Source: Phoronis pallida (taxonomy: Eukaryota; Phoronida; Phoronidae). From it: a stretch of DNA of 12,690 nucleotides. The stretch lies in NCBI GenBank assembly GCA_028565715.1, contig JAOXYC010183246.1, positions 1 to 12,690 on the forward strand. The letters are read 5' to 3'. A program made the translations under genes and the position numbers. Of the stretch, positions 8,301 through 12,690 are shown piece after piece (within the stretch, counting starts at the first letter, position 1; each line of letters opens with the position of its first letter). The notes below the pieces were generated by a model. That model was not told the DNA's origin. It did no database searches and worked only from the letters and a program-made list of their open reading frames with translations.

Positions 8301-11300
8301 TTTAATATCATAACAGTTCACATATATCACAAGAGTAGGCTACGTATCATATATCTTGTACAAGAGTACATATCATTTTAATTGCACCAATTTTTATGCT
8401 CATTTTCAAATTAACTGGTGATTGATGTCGGAAAAATTATGAGTTTTGAGCCATTTAAATGCCAGTGCATTCCGGTGTAGGGTAATGGAAACTGTTGACA
8501 TTATAGTTCAATGTCAGGGTCATCTTTCAGAAAGCTAATTAAAATATAGGACATTGAAAACCAAATCAGTGTGAAGAAACGCATATAATTTATTTCGTAA
8601 TTTTTATAATTTTTAATTTTTAAGTCCATGGTGAATTGATATGGGTTTAAAAGAACATATTTGAATCATGATTTATAAGTAATTCACCTTCAATTTAATT
8701 AGTGTTCATTATCATCAACTGCATAGGAATGCCAGCTGCTTATCTTAAGAACTATATATCAAATTGTCTGGGTTGAAAAAATTTAATTAAATTTTTTTTT
8801 GGAAAGCATGTCATGGTTTTTTTTAAATGCCTTTTAATGCTGGTCTGTACAAGAAGTTTAAAGCTTTAAATATATTCATTCAATTGGTTGATCATTCTTG
8901 ATGAAATTTTTTAAGACACAATCGGTAAATTTACTCACTGTTGAAACATCAGTTCTGACGAAAACCACTGAACTGAGTGGTTGAAAATATTCAACAGTGA
9001 GTAAATTTACCGATTGTGTCTTAGAAAATTTCATCAAGTTTAAAGCTTGTCAATTATCATACATGTAGTATCTTGGATTTTATGGTTAACTAATATAAAG
9101 TTTTTAATATGTTTTTCCAGACATAACCTCCAACTACAAACAGACAACAAACCAATACAGTGACTTTCCTCCACCCCCTCCAAAGACGGATTATAATACT
9201 GCCAACTACCAGAATGTATCCGACTTCCCGCCACCACCAAGCCACCTTCTTAGTGGTCCACAAGATGGCGGTAGTTACTCCAACTACACACATCAAGATG
9301 CTAATAGTTACAAGTCCCTCCCACAGAGGGCGTCCCCGCAGCCTGTAACAATGTCTTATCAGACGACAACAAACCGACCAACTTTTACTTACGGGTCACA
9401 CCAAGCATCATCCCGACCAGCAAATGTGTCCAACCAAACCGCACCACCACTGTCTGCTCCGTCAAACCAGTATTCATACGCCAGTGAACCACCAAGAAGT
9501 AGTCCTTCCATTGTTGCTCCACGTGCCCCATACTCTGCACCGACCAAAGCCTACGTACCTAGTCATGCCACAGCACCCTCTATTGGGCGTAAGAATGCAG
9601 TTTCTGAAGCGGAGGTTGATGCTCTCACCAATCTTCTATTGCAAAACATGGAGTCAACAGGAGAACCAGACTTTTATGGTAAGCAATAAAAAAACATTGA
9701 GTAAGAGAAGTTTAACAGTATGTAAGTATACTGGTTGAGTCACTATCATCCTGATGATGATATTAAAGGTCTACATCGCTACTTACGAATGTGAAATTAT
9801 CAACTATTGAATGAGGTTAATTACGTTGGAATGTTTGTGACACATTGCATCCTAACATTCACCTGAACGAATAACTAGCTTCGCTTCTTCCGGAAATCTC
9901 TATGTTAGGCGGCCAATGCGACTTGATGAAATATCTTGGAGGGAGACTAGATAACTGAGATCAACTGTAATGTATATGACCTTTGTGTTATCGATAAAGA
10001 ATGAAGGTAGTAAACGAAACATGATCAAACTATGTTAAAGAAACGGATGAAAACGCTGTATTCAATATTTCGACATTCGTAAGTAACGATGTACGCCTTT
10101 AACTAGTTTAAAATATCGAAACGTCGACTATGAACTTCAGCGTCTTTGTTTTTGTTTTCAACTTTTTACTGACTATTTGGCCAAAAACAATCATTATCGG
10201 GGCCTAATATCACCATGATTATGGTAGACATGAGCACCCAGCTTTTCCACTCGTGGATAGCAACTCCTATATTATGGAAATAAAATATACCCGGTCAGTA
10301 ATCCCTTTTGTCCCATCACAGTGAAATCTGTTGTCTTGTTTATTTAAAATTGTTTTATTATTTTCTAGTTGGGATTATTACTTTTTCTGTAGATTCCTTA
10401 TTTGGCCGTTTGATTATGTTGTTTTTTATATTTATTGTAGGAATACATCTAAGTTCATTTGTCGCATTCATACATTTAAAATGTGCAAAATCTTTCAATG
10501 GTCTTCCGCCATTTTTGTCAAGCACTAGAATGTTGAGGATGAGGCTGGTGGGAAATCGCAGCGACATCTGGTGTAGTGTTGGTTAAGCCTCATTCTCAAC
10601 ATTCTAGTGCTTGACAAAGATGGCGGAAGACCATTGAAAGATTTTGCACATTTTAAATGTATTAGTGACTGCGACAAATGAACTTATTTACGAATATCCA
10701 CCAGTCAGATGAACTTTTTTGCTATCTATTGTAGGAATGTGTTCAAAGTGCAGCTCTTCAATCATTGGAGAGAAGAATGGTTGTACGGCCATGGATAATG
10801 TCTACCATATGGACTGTTTCGTCTGCAAAGTTTGTAGTAAGTAGTTCCGTTCGATTGTCCAATTATAATATAAAGTGATTCTTACAATGAATGGGAAGTA
10901 ATACAAACTTTTATTGGATGAGTTTTTGAAAAATCATAGAACGAGCCTTTGGCGAGTTCTATGATTTTTCAAAAACGAATCCAATAAAAGTTTGTATTAC
11001 TTCCCATGAATTTAAGAATCATTTTATCACATAACATCGCTAAATTTGGGGAAAATGTGAGAGTTTCAAATTCTTTACGTTCTAAAGCATTAGGCACGTG
11101 TCGTGCACAATGCTTTTCGCGTGATTCAATACTCACGTACTCGGTTAAGTCATATAACAAAGTAGCGAACACATAATACAAAGTATATGAGTTTGTTATA
11201 TGAATTCGAATATAAGGAAGTTAAGTGATAAATACTAATCTTATCCTGTCCAACTTTATTTATTCAGTTGCTTATCTGCAGATCTGAAAATGTAACCAAC

Positions 11301-12373
11301 CCACACATTTTGACTGATTGTCAAAGGTTCCTTGTGTCCTTTTAAAAATAGATTATCTAAGAAAAACTTACCAGTTTGTCATGGACATATTTCTTGTAAA
11401 GTGTAGACCAGCTATCATGCAGATACAGTTTATATTATTAAAGTTATACATCGCCACTTACAAATGTGTAATTATCAACTACTGAATGAGGTCAATTGCA
11501 TTAGATTTTTTGTGACAAATAAATAACGTCGTATTTCAATAATTGATAATTCGTAAGTAACGATGTATGAGTTTAATAATTACAATCTTTTAGCTGTTTA
11601 CCAAGGCCAACTATAGACTCGTATCACGAAGACGACATTTTGAATCAAAAGTGATATGAGGTTTGTCATGCAGAACATTGCAATGTGCGCGTGTTAACGT
11701 GCAATGAAACGCGACTTGTGCTTTTCTCAACAAATGATTTGGTTTTCTGAAGGCAAGCCTCATTGTGATGACTGATAATTGGGATTGCGCATACCTGTCT
11801 GCGATATGAGAGTATTGAAATACTTTTGAAAATGATTTGTTTTGAAAAGTCTTATAATCGTAATTTGATTTGTGACAGAAACTAATTCAGACTTTATTTT
11901 CAGATCGGAAATTGAAGGGTCTACCATTCTTTGCTTTAGAAAATGAGCCGTACTGTGAGCCTTGTTACTTGGTGAGTAATACAGAATTGATCCAATTTCT
12001 ATAGTGATCTATGCTTGAAGTGATGCTTAAGTGCTGCATTAAAATGTTATGACGAAATAAAAGGAAAGAATGTATGAAGGCATACAACTCTGACTAATGG
12101 GCATGATATAACTGCCAAAATGACAGTATACTGGAGTACTGGTTTCTGGCAGAATGTTTTTACAAAATTTAAGTATTTTCTTTGGTAAGGCCAACTGCCA
12201 GGGTTCAACAAGAACTTGAATATATCTCTTTTGGCTATGGGAATCAATACATATGTCTTTCATTTGTCAAATGTGTTACACCAATAACTTTCAAGTCTAT
12301 AGTCCCTTAATATCTTGCATTGCAGAATACTCTAGAAAAATGTTCAGTGTGTCACAAAGCCATCACAGACAGA
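5202..12373 (+). CDS. LPP: Zyxin/LPP/TRIP6-family LIM protein, 5-exon partial gene (3' end outside window)
   Basis: The spliced frame joins 5202-5337, 9121-9678, 10735-10836, 11904-11971 and 12326-12373, giving 304 residues with no stop. All introns are GT..AG with phases 1, 1, 1, 0 and 0. Domain order as seen: VAPKP block (residues 35-39), two DFPPPP motifs (60-65 and 80-85), low-complexity Pro/Ser/Tyr linker (about 90-205), leucine-rich helix SEAEVDALTNLLLQNM (207-222), LIM1 (234-286) and the start of LIM2 (from 294). From family knowledge, zyxin and LPP bind alpha-actinin through the N-terminus and Ena/VASP through FPPPP, and carry three C-terminal LIM domains; they act at focal adhesions and stress fibres and can shuttle to the nucleus. 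The CTAMD, YCEPCY and NTLEKC words resemble LPP most, and TRIP6 lacks FPPPP motifs. Many invertebrates have one ancestral member, so 'LPP' versus 'zyxin' is a naming choice. LIM3 and the stop codon are missing only because the window ends. Confidence 0.9.
5457..5728. repeat. Loose inverted repeat in intron 1
   Basis: The left arm (about 5457-5523) holds CTCTCTCTG and ATCAAAATGCAAATC. The right arm (about 5670-5728) holds the reverse complements GATTTGCATTTTGACG and CAGAGAGAG. The match is interrupted by an 11-base gap. No clean termini or duplication are visible, so it may be an old foldback insertion. A related string, GGTCC(A/T)ATGCAGA preceded by CGCC, also occurs near 1137-1160, which hints at a dispersed repeat. 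Confidence 0.45.
7464..7845. mobile_element. 382-bp element with ~80-bp terminal inverted repeats and a THAP remnant inside
   Basis: The left end starts CAATAGCAAACGTCC and is mirrored by GGATGTTTGCTATTG at the right end. Complementarity continues with CTCTAGCGAAAGGA against TCCTTTCGCTAGAG, and out to GTGGACAAA (about 7535-7543) against TTTGTCCAC (about 7756-7764). The interior of about 210 bp carries a broken piece of a THAP zinc-finger coding sequence. This looks like a non-autonomous derivative of a transposon whose transposase had an N-terminal THAP domain, such as P-element-like or ISL2EU-like families. I could not identify a clear target-site duplication. Confidence 0.65.
7636..7755 (+). 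pseudogene. Degraded THAP-domain fragment (transposase N-terminus remnant)
   Basis: In one frame an ATG at 7636 opens a peptide with CCANGC (7654-7671), which looks like the C-x2-4-C start of a THAP domain a few residues after the initiator. That frame hits a stop at about 7714-7716. In another frame, GISFHKLPTTR (7722-7754) resembles the THAP segment that follows the first cysteine pair; THAP1, for instance, has a SFHKFP-type word. A frameshift thus separates the two halves. The downstream Cys-x2-His and the AVPTIF end are absent, because the right terminal repeat begins immediately afterwards. The frameshift and truncation make this non-functional. The THAP assignment rests on two short motifs in the expected order, so it is moderately secure only. 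Confidence 0.5.
8067..8301. mobile_element. 235-bp foldback element with TTAA borders
   Basis: TTAA lies at 8063-8066 and 8302-8305. The arms of about 100 bp are complementary nearly end to end, for example CAGACATTTCAATTCGGCAT against ATGCCGAACTGAAATGTCTG, and GGATATTTTCTTGC against GCAAGAAAATATCC. The loop (8169-8204) carries its own CACTTG/CAAGTG stem. It has no open reading frame of note. The border type matches the elements at 2599-2964, 9767-10098 and 11442-11572, although the internal sequence differs. Confidence 0.75.
8897..9038. mobile_element. 142-bp near-perfect foldback close to the exon 2 acceptor
   Basis: Arms of about 49 bp (8897-8945 and 8990-9038) share CTTGATGAAATTTT, AAGACACAATCGG and TTTACTCACTGTTGAA with only one or two differences. 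The centre has an AACCACT/AGTGGTT stem. The 13-base word AAGTTTAAAGCTT occurs at 8854-8866 and again at 9036-9048, which may be a flanking duplication or chance in A/T-rich DNA. The high arm identity suggests a recent insertion or arm homogenisation. Confidence 0.75.
9121..9678 (+). CDS. LPP: Exon 2: EVH1-ligand motifs, disordered linker and leucine-rich helix
   Basis: This exon follows acceptor TTTTTCCAG and ends at donor TATG|GTAAGC. It supplies residues 46-231 and is phase 1 at both ends. Two near-repeats, SDFPPPPPKTDYN and SDFPPPPSH, match the (D/E)FPPPP ligand of Ena/VASP EVH1 domains and are 20 residues apart. The remainder is rich in Pro, Ser, Tyr, Thr and Gln, with no globular domain visible, as is usual for the linker of zyxin-family proteins. 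Near the end, AEVDALTNLLLQNMES predicts an amphipathic helix. Its position just before LIM1 matches the conserved EELEHLT-type segment of LPP, and its leucine spacing also resembles a CRM1 export signal or an LD-like helix. The exon reads open over its whole length in one frame, and codon use looks conventional. The in-frame ATG at 9351 is residue 123, not a start. Confidence 0.87.
9767..10098. mobile_element. TTAA-flanked MITE, family copy A (332 bp)
   Basis: TTAA lies at 9763-9766 and 10099-10102. The left tip AGGTCTACATCGCTACTTAC is mirrored at the right by GTAAGTAACGATGTACGCCT, giving terminal repeats of about 26-30 bp. No coding sequence is present. The first 76 bases match copy B at 11442 with about a dozen differences and the right tips match too, so the two are members of one family. 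Confidence 0.8.
10451..10685. mobile_element. 235-bp long hairpin element with TA borders
   Basis: Arms of about 96-100 bp (10451-10546 and 10586-10685) are nearly identical in inverted orientation. Shared words include AGTTCATTTGTCGCA, TGCAAAATCTTTCAATGG and AGCACTAGAATGTTGAG. The loop is 39 nt. The outermost bases read TA|AGTTCATT...AATGAACT|TA, compatible with a TA target duplication of the Tc1/mariner type. It sits about 50 bp before the exon 3 acceptor. Confidence 0.75.
10735..10836 (+). CDS. LPP: Exon 3: first half of LIM domain 1
   Basis: The exon lies between acceptor TCTATTGTAG and donor TTTGTA|GTAAGT and is phase 1 at both ends. It encodes residues 232-265. The zinc ligands of the first LIM finger are visible as C234-x2-C237-x18-H256-x2-C259, and the second finger starts with C262-x2-C265. 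The core NGCTAMDNVYHMDCFVC is very close to the corresponding stretch of LPP. Residue 232 (Gly) is split across the intron, so the pre-LIM end DFYG joins directly to MCSKC, as in the family's YFGRC-type junction. The intron lies just before LIM1 and the next one cuts inside the second zinc finger. The exon is too short to stand out as an open reading frame and was found by its cysteine pattern and splice sites. Confidence 0.9.
10873..11024. mobile_element. 152-bp long hairpin element with TA borders
   Basis: The arms of about 70 bp include GGGAAGTAATACAAACTTTT against AAAAGTTTGTATTACTTCCC and TTTTTGAAAAATCATAGAAC against GTTCTATGATTTTTCAAAAA. They meet at a tiny TTT loop closed by GCC/GGC. 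TA lies at 10871-10872 and 11025-11026. It is almost perfectly paired, so a transcript of intron 3 would form a strong duplex just after exon 3. Confidence 0.75.
11084..11116. repeat. 33-nt hairpin
   Basis: AAAGCATT pairs with AATGCTTT, with an inner GCACG/CGTGC stem around CACGTG-like sequence. Confidence 0.6.
11151..11202. repeat. 11-bp inverted repeat
   Basis: CATATAACAAA at 11151-11161 is exactly mirrored by TTTGTTATATG at 11192-11202. The 30 bases between the arms show no further pairing that I can see. Origin unknown. Confidence 0.6.
11442..11572. mobile_element. TTAA-flanked MITE, family copy B (131 bp)
   Basis: TTAA lies at 11438-11441 and 11573-11576. The left tip AGTTATACATCGCCACTTAC and the right tip GTAAGTAACGATGTATGAGT are inverted copies. 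The left 76 bases and the right end align to copy A at 9767-10098, so this is a shorter, internally deleted member of that family. Confidence 0.8.
11904..11971 (+). CDS. LPP: Exon 4: second half of LIM domain 1
   Basis: The exon lies between acceptor CTTTATTTTCAG and donor TTG|GTGAGT. It starts in phase 1, ends in phase 0 and encodes residues 266-288. The peptide NRKLKGLPFFALENEPYCEPC completes the second LIM1 zinc finger: C265-x17-C283-x2-C286. That is the spacing expected for C-x16-21-C-x2-C/H/D. The LKG-x2-F-x3-E-x3-YCEPCY pattern is typical of LPP, TRIP6 and zyxin LIM1. All eight LIM1 zinc ligands are therefore present and none is substituted. The 68-bp exon is small but its borders are unambiguous, because both the phase and the zinc-ligand spacing fit. 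Confidence 0.9.
11972..12325 (+). other. Intron 4 (354 bp, phase 0)
   Basis: The donor is GTGAGT and the acceptor is GCATTGCAG. It falls exactly between LIM1 and LIM2. I see no repeats or RNA features in it. Confidence 0.85.
12326..12373 (+). CDS. LPP: Exon 5: start of LIM domain 2 (gene continues beyond window)
   Basis: The exon lies between acceptor CTTGCATTGCAG and donor AGA|GTAAGT. It is phase 0 at both ends and encodes residues 289-304. NTLEKCSVCHKAITDR is the family's LIM1-LIM2 junction; zyxin, LPP and TRIP6 all have a TLEKC- or TLEQC-like word here followed by C-x2-C. C294 and C297 are the first two zinc ligands of LIM2. The rest of LIM2, LIM3, the stop codon and the 3' UTR must lie to the right of the window. 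I looked for the next LIM2 piece between 12374 and 12690 and did not find a His-x2-Cys-x2-Cys exon. Confidence 0.85.
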
Positions 12374-12690
12374 GTAAGTAAAGACTTGCAAACCTCTCTT
12401 TTAATTCCAGAAAATATTGAATCAAGATATGATGTAAATTATGATTCATCCTGGTAGATCATCAACTTGAGTAAATTATAATTCGATACACTGGACTCCG
12501 AGGTTACAATTTTGACATCTTTTGATTAAGTTAGACATCCCATGTCAGAAATATCACATAATTGTATACTGCAGTTACACAAAAATATTTTACTGGTAAT
12601 AAACTGTAATGCTCATCACAAAAAAGAGAAAAAACATTGACTCAAATTATATTACATTTTGTGAACTCAAGGAAGGGTACTTTTTGTACA
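12374..12690 (+). other. Start of intron 5 (runs off window)
   Basis: It opens with donor GTAAGT directly after the LIM2 start exon. The remaining bases are AT-rich, with no LIM2 continuation and no recognisable repeat. Confidence 0.75.

Larger units (their letters stand above)
5338..9120 (+). other. Intron 1 (3783 bp, phase 1)
   Basis: The donor is GTAAAT and the acceptor is TTTTTCCAG. It separates the VAPKP exon from the FPPPP exon. It holds a loose inverted repeat (5457-5728), the THAP-remnant element (7464-7845), a TTAA-flanked foldback (8067-8301) and a near-perfect foldback (8897-9038) that ends about 80 bp before the acceptor. The stretches 5729-7463 and 8306-8850 are plain AT-rich sequence in which I see no exon, RNA gene or clear repeat. 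Confidence 0.85.
9679..10734 (+). other. Intron 2 (1056 bp, phase 1)
   Basis: The donor is GTAAGC and the acceptor is TCTATTGTAG. More than half of it consists of two inserted elements, the TTAA-flanked MITE at 9767-10098 and the TA-flanked long hairpin at 10451-10685. A second acceptor-like sequence lies at 10425-10444 (see findings). Bases 10103-10424 show nothing else I can name. Confidence 0.87.
10837..11903 (+). other. Intron 3 (1067 bp, phase 1)
   Basis: The donor is GTAAGT and the acceptor is TTATTTTCAG. It interrupts LIM1 between its two halves. It contains a long hairpin (10873-11024), two smaller hairpins (11084-11116 and 11151-11202) and a short MITE copy (11442-11572). Bases 11203-11437 and 11577-11903 are otherwise featureless. 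Confidence 0.87.

Noticed and set aside
9424-9738. Second plus-strand frame overlapping exon 2, and minus-strand frames at 9040-9296
   Set aside because: They are shadows of the real exon 2 frame. The CCA/CCT-rich coding sequence keeps alternative frames open.
10308-10586. 92-codon hydrophobic plus-strand frame in intron 2
   Set aside because: Half comes from T-rich intron and half from one arm of the hairpin element. It has no family resemblance and matters only as the read-through of the decoy splice site.
1-12690. CRISPR array, rRNA, operon-type structure or phage genes
   Set aside because: There are no regularly spaced repeats, rRNA words or bacterial gene organisation. GT..AG introns show this is eukaryotic nuclear DNA.

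Overview
The window is animal nuclear DNA. It carries the 5' part of one intron-rich plus-strand gene, set in a dense collection of short inverted-repeat (foldback, MITE-like) elements. Five coding exons with GT..AG borders and compatible phases join into an open frame of 304 residues that runs off the right edge. The protein belongs to the zyxin/LPP/TRIP6 family of focal-adhesion LIM proteins. The evidence is a VAPKP block near the N-terminus, two DFPPPP motifs of the Ena/VASP EVH1-ligand type, a disordered Pro/Ser/Tyr-rich linker, a leucine-rich helix, one complete LIM zinc-binding domain and the start of a second. AT-rich introns, recurrent TACATGTAG and TAGGCCTA-type words and a single zyxin/LPP-like gene fit a marine invertebrate (echinoderm, hemichordate or mollusc). 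The sequence alone does not settle the species.

Layout. Bases 1-5201 lie upstream of the start codon and contain no convincing protein-coding gene. They hold the end of one foldback element (1-103) and a nested pair of elements at 2485-3085, in which a 366-bp giant palindrome sits inside a GC-rich inverted-repeat element. A tRNA-like (SINE-head-like) sequence lies on the minus strand at 3165-3242, and a CpG-rich patch at about 3830-4080 is a candidate promoter or 5' UTR exon. Exon 1 (5202-5337) encodes the N-terminus. Intron 1 (3.8 kb) contains a 382-bp inverted-repeat element with a broken THAP-domain fragment, a 235-bp foldback flanked by TTAA and a 142-bp foldback just before exon 2. Exon 2 (9121-9678) encodes the EVH1-ligand motifs and the linker. 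Introns 2 and 3 each carry one copy of the same TTAA-flanked MITE family plus one TA-flanked long hairpin. Exons 3 and 4 (10735-10836, 11904-11971) encode LIM1. Exon 5 (12326-12373) starts LIM2, and the rest of LIM2 and the expected LIM3 lie beyond the window.

As a system, the gene encodes an adaptor linking alpha-actinin and Ena/VASP (N-terminal half) to LIM-domain partners (C-terminal half) at actin-rich adhesions. The most unusual aspect is the non-coding architecture. At least four elements have TTAA at both borders with AG- or AT-starting ends, and most are palindromic along their whole length. One long hairpin in intron 2 is bracketed by near-copies of the exon 3 splice acceptor. I saw no evidence of a bacterial-type system, CRISPR array, rRNA or intact transposase.
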